Shown: positions 8,781 through 15,163 of the stretch, one piece after another
Layout of the letters: every line of letters starts with the position of its first letter
Position numbering within the stretch: position 1 is the first letter of the stretch
The notes under the pieces: model-generated
What the model was told of the DNA's origin: nothing
Database searches by the model: none
The model's input: only the letters and a program-made list of their open reading frames with translations
Source of the DNA: a virus
Direction: 5' to 3' (one strand)
IMG/VR virus record: IMGVR_UViG_3300043468_000096
Location: 1-22,360 of that record
Length of the DNA stretch: 22,360 nucleotides
Translations under genes and position numbers: made by a program

Positions 8781-9740
8781 TTATGCCGCTATCTCGGTCC
8801 AAGTTGTGTTGTCTGAGTCGTTTACCGGGGTCCACCCCGGGGTCTGGGGCGTACTTATGGAGGCCCAACCCGGCGTCTGGCCATCTGAAATGCTTGTCCA
8901 CCCCGGAGCTTGACCGTCTGATATGGTGCCCCAATTGGGTGTCTGATCGGTGTCGATAAGACCCCAGATCAGGACGTTTCCGTTCACGTAGCCGGTGGCA
9001 GATACGCCGGAGACGTTGACCGTGGAATTCAGGGTTACAACGACGTAGCCAGCGTAGCCCGTGGCAGATACGCCGTTTACGCCGACCGTAGCGCCTATGT
9101 TGATTATAACATTGCCTACGGCTGTTGTGCCAGAGACGCCGGTTACATCAACGACTTGATCTGTCTGGACCTCCGGGGTTCCAACGGCACCCGTAGCAGA
9201 GGATCCTTGAACGTCCACATTCGCGCTGGCAGATACCGCCACATCACCGGCAAAGCCGGTCCCGGAAACCCCGACCACATAGATGTAGTTTACGCTTCGG
9301 ACACTAACCGTACCAACGGACCCGGTTGCAGACAGGCCGGAAACGGTAACATTCGCATCCCCGTTGACCTCCACGGATCCGGAAGACCCGGTCGCAGATG
9401 TCCCGGAAACAGGTATGTTTGCGGAGGCGGAAACTGTTGGGGCAGTTGTTTGGCCCGTACCAGATACGCCCGTAACGGACACCGTGGAAGACGTGAGGAC
9501 GTTTACATTCCCAGCGCTTCCGGAGGCAGAGACGCCAGTTACGCTTACGTTCGCCTTTCCGGAAACCGTAACACTACCCGCGCTGCCGGTGGCAGAAACG
9601 CCAGTGACGGGAACATTGGCCTTAGCCGATACAGTCACGCTACCGGCTGAGCCTGTAGCGCTAACACCAGTCACGGATACCTGCTGATATCCGGTGAAAA
9701 ATGCCTCGTAGTAAAATGCGTTCTTATAGAAAGCGCCCAT
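8781..9740 (-). CDS. repeat-built beta-rich virion protein (22- and 11-residue repeats)
   Basis: This encodes 319 residues that partition exactly: a 20-residue aromatic head (MGAFYKNAFYYEAFFTGYQQ), eleven 22-residue repeats with consensus VxVTGVSATGSxGSVTVSAxAN (residues 21-262), five 11-residue repeats with consensus SDGQTPGWTSI (263-317), and a final AA. The 22-residue units should form a regular beta shaft or solenoid; the Trp-bearing QTPGW units resemble a motif recurring in many phage proteins near fibres and may mediate binding. Likely a tail-fibre or head-fibre shaft. It lies between a recombination scar and the S74 fibre. No enzymatic motif seen. Confidence 0.75.
   Translation of the reverse strand: MGAFYKNAFYYEAFFTGYQQVSVTGVSATGSAGSVTVSAKANVPVTGVSATGSAGSVTVSGKANVSVTGVSASGSAGNVNVLTSSTVSVTGVSGTGQTTAPTVSASANIPVSGTSATGSSGSVEVNGDANVTVSGLSATGSVGTVSVRSVNYIYVVGVSGTGFAGDVAVSASANVDVQGSSATGAVGTPEVQTDQVVDVTGVSGTTAVGNVIINIGATVGVNGVSATGYAGYVVVTLNSTVNVSGVSATGYVNGNVLIWGLIDTDQTPNWGTISDGQAPGWTSISDGQTPGWASISTPQTPGWTPVNDSDNTTWTEIAA
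8790..8954 (-). repeat. five in-frame 33-base repeats encoding QTPGW units
   Basis: Five units of eleven residues: DTDQTPNWGTI, SDGQAPGWTSI, SDGQTPGWASI, STPQTPGWTPV, NDSDNTTWTEI. A Trp at position eight is invariant. Plus-strand copies of GTCTGGCCATC-like and CCACCCCGG-like strings mark the units. Confidence 0.8.
8955..9680 (-). repeat. eleven in-frame 66-base repeats
   Basis: Each 66-base unit encodes one 22-residue VTGVSATG repeat. Protein similarity is high while synonymous positions vary, so the array is old or under selection to avoid identical DNA repeats. The first two units are the most alike (VTGVSATGSAGSVTVS in both). Confidence 0.8.
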
Positions 9741-9820
9741 CTAGCTCACCAAGTTCGGGGGCGCAAACCGGAGTACAGCCCGCGCGAAATTCGTTGCACC
9801 ACAGGATCCACTACGGATCC
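9741..9820 (-). other. 80-base gap after the S74 remnant
   Basis: No start codon or hairpin terminator is evident. One frame reads GATNFARAVLRFAPPNLVS and stops at a TAG directly abutting the ATG of the next gene, which looks like a genuine protein C-terminus but has no start. Two GGATCC palindromes lie at 9804-9809 and 9815-9820. GGTGAG four bases before the ATG at 9740 can serve as its ribosome binding site. Confidence 0.4.
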
Positions 9821-10015
9821 CTATGCGCCCTCCAATGCGGAAACCCTTGCCTTCAGGTCGGCAATCTCACCAATTGCTTCCTTTAGTGCGGCGGCAAGAA
9901 GCGGAACCAGCTTCGACTGATCTATGCCTTGGAATACCGGCTTTCCGTCTTCCGGGTTCACTTCATCCTTTTGCCCGGTGATCGCCTCCGGCACAACGGA
10001 CTGGACTTCGTTTTC
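9821..10015 (-). pseudogene. C-terminal remnant of a lost S74-type fibre chaperone domain
   Basis: A second frame that overlaps the truncated gene by 13 bases encodes ENEVQSVVPEAITGQKDEV, then FQGIDQSKLVPLLAAALKEA, then IADLKARVSALEGA and TAG. This is the typical last third of the intramolecular chaperone (peptidase S74) found at the end of tail fibres and spikes: the EVQ-VVPEA strand, the 'IDxSKLVPLL' helix and the final coiled coil. There is no start codon and no upstream fibre, so it is a fossil. It is not a copy of the S74 domain in the 763-residue fibre, whose corresponding residues differ strongly. Confidence 0.85.
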
Positions 10016-10077
10016 CAGTGGGCCAGATGGGCCTGATTGCGGGTCTTGAAAACCCGGGCGACGAGTTCCTCAATCAT
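9958..10077 (-). pseudogene. truncated second copy of the Dps/ferritin-like (DUF5856-like) gene
   Basis: The first 25 codons encode exactly the same N-terminal residues (MIEELVARVFKTRNQAHLAH then WKTKS) as the intact 118-residue protein at 6130-6486. After codon 25 the frame passes out of phase through the S74 remnant and stops after 14 unrelated codons. In the shared 75 bases I count ten differences, all at third codon positions, so the copy came from a diverged functional gene rather than a recent duplication. It follows the 66-residue gene as the intact copy follows the S74 fibre. Confidence 0.85.
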
Positions 10078-10079
10078 TT

Positions 10080-10280
10080 TTACCAGCCCGCCATCTGCGT
10101 GTACTTGCTGGACCCAGCACCACAGTCGGCTTCAAATTCTGCCTTCTGCTCCTTGCTGTAATTCCTGCGCTTGGCGGACTTCAGGGAAACGATCTCCCCA
10201 TCGCTGTTTACCACCTCCTGAAGCCATTGGGCTTCGAGTGTGTTGCTTTTTACGTCGTGCGTGATAAATGCAAGGTACAT
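10080..10280 (-). CDS. small conserved phage protein of fibre region
   Basis: This encodes 66 residues. The N-terminal strand MYLAFITHDVKSNTLEAQWL is followed by a charged segment and a KRRNYSKEQKAEFEADCG helix, ending in YTQMAGW. I recognise this as a short protein often encoded near phage fibre genes, with no proven function; a fibre assembly helper is plausible. It ends two bases before the ATG of the truncated gene copy. Confidence 0.65.
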   Translation of the reverse strand: MYLAFITHDVKSNTLEAQWLQEVVNSDGEIVSLKSAKRRNYSKEQKAEFEADCGAGSSKYTQMAGW

Positions 10281-10289
10281 GATTTCCTC

Positions 10290-11975
10290 TTAGGTTATGG
10301 AGCCGCTGATAACAGCGAATGAGAATGTTGGCGTTTCCGTTGTCGTTCCGCCGGTAGTCCGGAAGGACAGCCTAAAGGATCCGGCAGAAACCGCCGTTAC
10401 GTGGATTTCGTATAAGTCTGTTCCAGTCCTTTGGTTAACGACGATTAAGTCGCTTGTTCCAACGGTTGAGTTGGTCACGGTGAATGATGCAAAAGTCGGC
10501 GATCCAGCCGCGCTGACGAGCGTAATCCTTCCAACGGGGTTATTTATTGTAACGCCGGTTGTCCTGCTGGTGGCCTGTGTGACGCTGGAACCAGAGCCAG
10601 CGCCATAGCCAAGGAGGCTTGTTCCAATGACCAAGCAGTCGCCGCTGCTATCAATCTTGAACCTGTCCGTTACGCTTCCAGCGCCATCGCTTGTGGTCGA
10701 GAATATTATAGCGCCCGGAACATCACCAGAAGAAACGGCTCCGTCAACATCGAAGGTAATTCTTGCCGATGACCTCCAAGCGGCTCCGTCGTAGATGTTT
10801 CCGCGAATCGTAAGGATGTCATCGCCGCTTGCGGCTGCGGTAATCGTGGTGGTGTCGCCGCCACGGGCTTTGTACCCCTCGTAGAATACACCACCTGTGC
10901 CAGTAGTCTGGTTTCCGAGGCCAACTGCGGTCGCAGAGCCAGTCGCGCTCCACCCAATATACTGCGAGCCCGTCGCCCCGACGGCGGCATTGGCAACAGT
11001 CTTTGTGTTGGCGTTCTGGACGTTATATATGGCATTCGCGGTGGATTGAATTCCTCCGGTGAAGGTCTTGAGGCCCGCAAAAGTTTGGGCCGCAGTAAGC
11101 ATTGCGACTGTGTCACCCTCAACCGCAATCACACCTGCGGAGACCCGTGTGATTGTTGTGTCGGTTGCATTCCCGATGTTTACACCGGCAAACTGAGGGC
11201 TGTCTCCAGTGCCAAGGCCGAGGTTTGTAGCGGCTGCGGTGGCAGAAGACGCTCCAGTACCGCCGTCTACAACAGCAAGGTCGGTAATGCCGGTAATCGA
11301 ACCGCCAGTGATCGAGACGTTGTTCGCGTTCTGCGTCGATATTGTCCCGAGCCCTGATGTAGCAATTGTTATGGAGTCGGCTGTCGCGTTTGTCGTAAGG
11401 GCGATATTTGTCCCGGCGACCAGCGTAAGGGTGTCCGCAGTGCTATCTGCAACCACGTTCGACTGGCCAGAGACAGCAATCGTCTGGAAAATGTTCTGGT
11501 CTCCGGTGTTTGTTCCGGAGCTTGTTCCACTGAACGTGCCGTTCTGTGTGGAGAGGGTACCGAGCCCAGTGATGTCGGTGTTCGGGATTGTGTTTGACGC
11601 TGTAAAGGCAGCAGTCCCGTTGCCCTTGATGTATCCTGTGAGCGTTGATGCTCCGGTTCCGCCATCTGCGACTGCGAGGTCTGCAATCCCGGTTATTGAT
11701 CCTCCGGTGATCGTTACGTTGTTCGAGTTCTGCGTTGCGATAGAGCCAAGGCCAAGCGTCGTCCTCTGGGCAGATGCGTCTGCATCATCAAGCAACGCGC
11801 GGCCAGCGGAAGTGCAGGTGATTTCAGTTACGCTACCCGCCGTTACAGTGCCGAGAAGGCTGTTCGCGTTTGCCGTGAGGTTGTGCTCAGCGTTCCAGTT
11901 GGAAGGCTGAACAAGGGTCGCATCGCCGCTGTCCGCGACGTTCGATGTAAACGCATGCTTCAGAGAGACCGTCAC
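10290..11975 (-). CDS. tail fibre protein with DGGTG repeats, no S74 domain
   Basis: This encodes 561 residues from a GTG start preceded by AGAGGTGG. The N-terminal LKHAFTSNVADSGDATLVQP and SNWNAEHN segment is a common fibre-base domain. The shaft carries 'ITGGSITGI-DLAVADGGTGAS' units (about residues 86-110 and 215-240) shared with the 763-residue fibre. The C-terminal half is a different beta domain (TFTGGIQSTANAIYNVQNAN through GAIIFSTTSDGAG to a TPTFSFAVISGSIT end), probably the receptor-binding or trimer part. Unlike its paralogue it lacks a C-terminal S74 chaperone. Tail fibres bind host surface receptors. A 56-base stretch is identical to the other fibre gene. Confidence 0.8.
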   Translation of the reverse strand: MTVSLKHAFTSNVADSGDATLVQPSNWNAEHNLTANANSLLGTVTAGSVTEITCTSAGRALLDDADASAQRTTLGLGSIATQNSNNVTITGGSITGIADLAVADGGTGASTLTGYIKGNGTAAFTASNTIPNTDITGLGTLSTQNGTFSGTSSGTNTGDQNIFQTIAVSGQSNVVADSTADTLTLVAGTNIALTTNATADSITIATSGLGTISTQNANNVSITGGSITGITDLAVVDGGTGASSATAAATNLGLGTGDSPQFAGVNIGNATDTTITRVSAGVIAVEGDTVAMLTAAQTFAGLKTFTGGIQSTANAIYNVQNANTKTVANAAVGATGSQYIGWSATGSATAVGLGNQTTGTGGVFYEGYKARGGDTTTITAAASGDDILTIRGNIYDGAAWRSSARITFDVDGAVSSGDVPGAIIFSTTSDGAGSVTDRFKIDSSGDCLVIGTSLLGYGAGSGSSVTQATSRTTGVTINNPVGRITLVSAAGSPTFASFTVTNSTVGTSDLIVVNQRTGTDLYEIHVTAVSAGSFRLSFRTTGGTTTETPTFSFAVISGSIT

Positions 11976-11986
11976 TTGGCCACCTC

Positions 11987-12415
11987 TTAGGCGATACGGA
12001 TGATGGCGTCAGTCGCGTTGGCTGTCGGGAATACGATCACGAAGTCGCCATTGGACGACGACTTATCAGATCCAAAGGCCAAGGTCACAACAGCCGCGTT
12101 GGAGGAGTTGGCGTTGTAGATCAGAGCCCCGTTGGCAGTGATTGTCGAGTTCGACCAAGTCGTGTCGGCAAAGTCAACATAGGCAGTCGTGCCGGAGGTG
12201 GTCGGAGACACCGATGTCAGAGTGTTGCCGCCAGCACTGTAGCCGGTGCCCGTAACCTCGTTGGTCGCGCTGTAGGCCGTCGTCGAAGCGCCAAGCGTGG
12301 CGGACGAGGTGTAAAGGGCGATCTTGAAGGTGTTGCCGCCCGGGTTGTCGAAGTCGTGCAGCGCAGACATAAGCTGCGACTTGAACGATGTACACATAGC
12401 CGTGGAAATTGCCAC
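11987..12415 (-). CDS. beta-rich tail/fibre-associated structural protein
   Basis: This encodes 142 residues. It has an N-terminal helix (TSFKSQLMSALHDFDNPGG), then strands: TFKIALYTSSATLG, EVTGTGYSAGGNTLTSVSP, TAYVDFADTTWSNSTITANG, ALIYN, and a C-terminal FVIVFP strand. This is a widespread phage virion family (the GYSAGGNTL signature) usually encoded among tail and fibre genes. I infer a fibre base or tail-surface protein. Its stop is followed by an AGAGGTGG and the GTG start of the large fibre gene. Confidence 0.75.
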   Translation of the reverse strand: MAISTAMCTSFKSQLMSALHDFDNPGGNTFKIALYTSSATLGASTTAYSATNEVTGTGYSAGGNTLTSVSPTTSGTTAYVDFADTTWSNSTITANGALIYNANSSNAAVVTLAFGSDKSSSNGDFVIVFPTANATDAIIRIA

Positions 12416-12699
12416 TAGAGCCTCCTGATGATTTCGGCCATGTCGTTATGGCCTTGCTTGCCTAGCTGCGCCGCCAGAGTTGTACGGTCTGACCTTACAG
12501 CCTGTTTCATGTAGTGAATGATCGCGGGACGGATACGGTCCTTGTACGCCATCGCCTGATCTCGTATTGCCGGGTGGGCCTCCGACGAAATGAACAAGAG
12601 CTTGTTCAGAAGGTCTTCGGCAATCTCTTCAACGGTAAAACCCCGCTCGTGCGTGGTCCGTACCTCAAATGCTCCTACGGAGCCAAATCCATTGTTCAT
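12415..12699 (-). CDS. conserved helical phage protein
   Basis: This encodes 94 residues, predicted almost wholly helical after a short beta N-terminus (FEVRTTHERGFTVEEIAEDL). The ending YMKQAVRSDRTTLAAQLGKQ and then AEIIRRL is a pattern I recognise from many phage genomes, where it sits beside adaptor and fibre genes; no function is established that I know of. Both ends overlap neighbours by one base, indicating strict translational coupling. Confidence 0.7.
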   Translation of the reverse strand: MNNGFGSVGAFEVRTTHERGFTVEEIAEDLLNKLLFISSEAHPAIRDQAMAYKDRIRPAIIHYMKQAVRSDRTTLAAQLGKQGHNDMAEIIRRL

Positions 12700-13343
12700 C
12701 AGTTCGGCGTGATGCGGGGTTCAGAATTTCTGTACGTGTCGGAACGGTTACGGCCTTCGCCAATGACCTTGAGCGCCTGTAGCGACTCCTTGTACTTCCC
12801 GGCGTAAAGGCCAATGAGATCCTGCTCGCCCTTGAGGTACGTGTACGCCTCAAATAGGCAGCCGTACAGTAGAGCATTTTCGGCGTTTTCGCTGATCCAA
12901 GTGCCTGCTGGCTGATCAACGATGGACGCCGGTTCGTAGAAGTAGTGAAGCTCGACTTCGTAAGATGAATCCGGTGGAGGACCGATCAGGAAGGTGTCGT
13001 TGTCGAAGATCGCGTAGTAGCGGGGAACCCCGGTCGTCGATGTAGAGGGATACGCCTCACGGAGAAACGCAACCTCCTTCGGGAGCAAATACTCGTATGT
13101 GCCGTTGTTGTTCACGGCGATGGAGTAGGTCGCCAGATAGTCGGACGGGGTCGTGAGATAGCGGTTGTTCGCCGTTAAATTGCCCGTCACGTTCTTCTTG
13201 AGGACCGGGATCTGCACATCATAGTAGATGCGCTGCTCGGCCTGCCGAATGATGGTGTTCATATCGGTGGTCGAGATACCGTTCGAGTCTACCTGAAGGT
13301 AGCCGTGGATAGCGCCTACGAGTTGTGCATACGTGAAGGACAT
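12699..13343 (-). CDS. candidate phage adaptor / tail completion protein (SU10-adaptor-like)
   Basis: This encodes 214 residues. The N-terminal YAQLVGAIHGYLQVDSNGIS followed by TDMNTIIRQAEQRIYYDVQI is a helical hairpin typical of adaptor proteins at the head-tail connector. A beta-rich middle (NRYLTTPSDYLATYSIAVNN...YEVELHYFYEPASI) and a helical C-terminus (NALLYGCLFEAYTYLKGEQD) complete the fold pattern. It resembles the SU10-type adaptor family common in environmental phages. Together with the 233-residue gene it may form the stacked rings below the portal. It ends in a one-base overlap with the next gene. Confidence 0.65.
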   Translation of the reverse strand: MSFTYAQLVGAIHGYLQVDSNGISTTDMNTIIRQAEQRIYYDVQIPVLKKNVTGNLTANNRYLTTPSDYLATYSIAVNNNGTYEYLLPKEVAFLREAYPSTSTTGVPRYYAIFDNDTFLIGPPPDSSYEVELHYFYEPASIVDQPAGTWISENAENALLYGCLFEAYTYLKGEQDLIGLYAGKYKESLQALKVIGEGRNRSDTYRNSEPRITPN

Positions 13344-13344
13344 A

Positions 13345-13512
13345 TTAGCCCTGCTTCTCCGAAATCCTCAGACCCTTCGTCGCGGCACCGCCACCACGCA
13401 TCTTCATGGGCTTCTTCAGGATCTTCATGTTCCCGACGTTTACACCACGCCGCATGCCGCCTTCAACGGTTGCATCTGACGGATCCTTGAGCCGTGCGTT
13501 CTGCTTCTGCAT
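13345..13512 (-). CDS. 55-residue basic protein
   Basis: It begins MQKQNARLKDPSDATVEGGM and ends in MKMRGGGAATKGLRISEKQG. The chosen ATG at 13512 follows the previous TAA by one base; an earlier ATG at 13605 is inside the previous gene. The MRGGGAATKG ending is a phrase I recognise from many small proteins of environmental phages, without a known function. The next gene starts one base after this stop (TAA-T-ATG). Confidence 0.6.
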   Translation of the reverse strand: MQKQNARLKDPSDATVEGGMRRGVNVGNMKILKKPMKMRGGGAATKGLRISEKQG

Positions 13513-13513
13513 T

Positions 13514-13795
13514 TTAGCGACCCCGCTGAATTTTGGTCTTCTGGAGGCGACCGACACCGCTACCGGCACCAGCCCGCATGTCACGATGAGAGCGAGCAGG
13601 AGCATTCACAATGCCACCAGCAGCCATCTTCTTCTTGCTCTTCTTGATGATGGTGACAGAGCTACCGCCCGTCACATCACCAGCATAGGGATCTGCCATC
13701 TCTTCGATGAGGCGACGGAGACCCTTGCGCTCCTTGGTGGTGTAGCCTTTGCCGACCTTGCCACCGGATGCCATCTTCTTGTAGGTGTACTTCAT
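13514..13795 (-). CDS. small basic protein with two Met-x-x-Gly-Gly motifs
   Basis: This encodes 93 residues from the ATG at 13795, four bases after the upstream TGA. It begins MKYTYKKMASGGKVGKGYTT, has a short helix (KGLRRLIEEMADPYAG), a beta strand (SSVTIIKKSKKK), then MAAGGIVNAPARS and an Arg-rich tail. Two copies of the window's recurring motif are present (residues 8-14 and 57-63). A longer reading from 13849 would extend back into the previous gene. The net positive charge is high; function unknown. Confidence 0.6.
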   Translation of the reverse strand: MKYTYKKMASGGKVGKGYTTKERKGLRRLIEEMADPYAGDVTGGSSVTIIKKSKKKMAAGGIVNAPARSHRDMRAGAGSGVGRLQKTKIQRGR

Positions 13796-13799
13796 TTTC

Positions 13800-14285
13800 T
13801 CAAACCATCTTTCCGCGACCGCGACCGCGTTCTGCCTTACCGGCACCACGGACGAGACCGCCTTCCTTCATTGTCTTGCTCTGATTGTCCTTGCGGGGTT
13901 CCCGTGTGCGCGGGAAATATGCCCCAACAATCTGGCTCCAGCTTGCGCCACGGGGGACGCGAGGCTTGTTCTTGGTTGGCTTCTTGTCGAGACCCTCTTC
14001 ATCTTCATCGGGGCGGTTGTTCATGTTGTTTCCGCCGCCGCCACCACCGCCACCGCCGCCGGGTGCCTTGTAGTAGTTCTCGCTTGTCGGAACGAACTTG
14101 TCGCCAATGAGAGCGCCCGTTACGCCTTCCCTATTTGTACCGGCTACAGCAAGACCTGTGCCACCGAGAAGATCAACAAATCTACCGGGTCCACGGGTTC
14201 CCATGCCCAAGCCCTGACCGAGGGCATAGATCATGTCTGCCGCGCCTGTCGCCGCCTCTTTCTTGGTGAGTTTGTCCTTGGCCAT
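13800..14285 (-). CDS. basic protein with poly-Gly linker and GRGKMV tail
   Basis: This encodes 161 residues from the ATG at 14285, with GGAAGA upstream; an earlier ATG at 14327 would lie inside the previous gene. Order: a helical N-terminus (LTKKEAATGAADMIYALGQG), a hydrophobic Gly-rich middle (LLGGTGLAVAGT), ten consecutive Gly at about 76-85 followed by Asn/Asp/Glu residues, a basic Pro-rich stretch, an SWSQIVGAYFPRTREPRKD segment, then MKEGGLV and a final GRGRGKMV. The last residues nearly repeat the end of the upstream protein, implying a shared tail module. No known family recognised; probably a virion or assembly protein. Confidence 0.65.
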   Translation of the reverse strand: MAKDKLTKKEAATGAADMIYALGQGLGMGTRGPGRFVDLLGGTGLAVAGTNREGVTGALIGDKFVPTSENYYKAPGGGGGGGGGGNNMNNRPDEDEEGLDKKPTKNKPRVPRGASWSQIVGAYFPRTREPRKDNQSKTMKEGGLVRGAGKAERGRGRGKMV

Positions 14286-14287
14286 GC

Positions 14288-15163
14288 TTACACCATCTTC
14301 CCGCGACCAACGCCGCGCTTCGCGCAACCACCGGCACGCTTCGCAAGGCCACCCTTGGCGAGGGCCATGCCGACACCCTTACGGGCGAGACCGCCACCAC
14401 GCATATTCTTCTTGGCCTTCACAGCACCGCCCTTGCGGAAGCCGCGACCCATCGGAACTGAGTCGGCATCGGATGTCATTCCGCCACCAGCCTGATAGCC
14501 TGTGGCACCACCAATAGAGCCACCACGGCCCATCGGCGTGGAGTTGGCGTCGGATGTCATGCCGCCACCAGTCTGAATGCCCATGGCACCACCCCGACCG
14601 GGACGGCCAATGGGACGATACATTCCCTCGTTTCCACGACCCGGACGGCCCATAGCGCCACCACGATTCATGGGAACAGAATTAACGTCAGAAGTCATGG
14701 CACCGCCACGGATAGGGAGGCCCATAGCCCCACCGATGATGCCCTGAATGTCGGAGAACGAACCGCCACGGCCCGGGCGACCCCGCGAACCAAGAACCTG
14801 CTCCACAGCAGACATTGCGCTACCCCGACCCGGGAGACGCGCTGTCTGAACTTCCATGGATGGCATTGCTCCACCGCGACCCGGGCGACCCATAGCGCCG
14901 CCACGATTCATAGGAGCGGAGTCAGCGTCAGATGTCATTCCACCGCCAGCCTGATAGCCTGTTGCGCCGCCACGGCCCGGGCGACCAATTGGACGATACA
15001 TTCCCTCATTGCCACGCCCCGGCCTGCGCATATAGGCATCGCTTGAGGCAAGGGCCTGCATACCCGGCTTCAGATTTGACGCGCTACCGTAGCTGGCAAT
15101 TCCGCCGTCCTGCATACGCTTGTGAGACTTACGGGCCTTGCCGCCATGCTTCATCTTCTTCAT
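14288..15163 (-). CDS. Arg/Gly-rich repetitive basic protein
   Basis: This encodes 291 residues of low complexity. Residues 46-240 are tandem and interspersed repeats. A 47-residue block (RPGRGNEGMYRPIGRPGRGG, then a GYQAGGG segment, then MTSDADSAPMNRGGAMG) occurs at about 46-92 and again at 172-218, and the MTSD-x-x-S-x-PM-x-RG element appears four times (76, 156, 202, 229). The C-terminal 50 residues are very basic (FRKGGAVKAKK, MRGGGLARKG, LAKGGLAKR) and end GVGRGKMV. It has one Cys and almost no large hydrophobic residues, so it is probably intrinsically disordered. RGG-type sequences usually bind nucleic acid; I infer genome or assembly contact in the virion. Family not recognised. Confidence 0.7.
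   Translation of the reverse strand: MKKMKHGGKARKSHKRMQDGGIASYGSASNLKPGMQALASSDAYMRRPGRGNEGMYRPIGRPGRGGATGYQAGGGMTSDADSAPMNRGGAMGRPGRGGAMPSMEVQTARLPGRGSAMSAVEQVLGSRGRPGRGGSFSDIQGIIGGAMGLPIRGGAMTSDVNSVPMNRGGAMGRPGRGNEGMYRPIGRPGRGGAMGIQTGGGMTSDANSTPMGRGGSIGGATGYQAGGGMTSDADSVPMGRGFRKGGAVKAKKNMRGGGLARKGVGMALAKGGLAKRAGGCAKRGVGRGKMV
14444..15025 (-). repeat. coding repeat region of the Arg/Gly-rich protein
   Basis: On the plus strand the string GGACGATACATTCCCTC occurs near 14613 and again near 14991, and related CCACGATTCAT and GGATGTCAT strings recur through the block. The repeats are in frame and encode the GRPGRGNEGMYRPIG and MTSD-PM units. They are diverged rather than identical, so slippage is not the sole recent process. 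Confidence 0.65.

Noticed and set aside
9804-9820. Paired GGATCC palindromes as an attachment site or cloning trace
   Set aside because: Six-base palindromes 11 bases apart are weak evidence; no vector sequence or integrase is present.
11209-11910. Plus-strand frame of 233 codons with Val/Pro repeats
   Set aside because: It is the reverse complement of the fibre repeats; the periodicity comes from the minus-strand gene.
13406-14495. Long overlapping plus-strand frames (over 230 codons)
   Set aside because: They mirror Gly/Arg-rich minus-strand codons (GGN/CGN read as NCC/NCG) and give Pro/His/Arg/Cys-rich text with no domain.
13345-15163. Gly-Gly motif as a bacteriocin-type leader cleavage site
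   Set aside because: Sites are internal or C-terminal, lack the usual leader pattern before GG, and no peptidase-containing transporter is encoded here.
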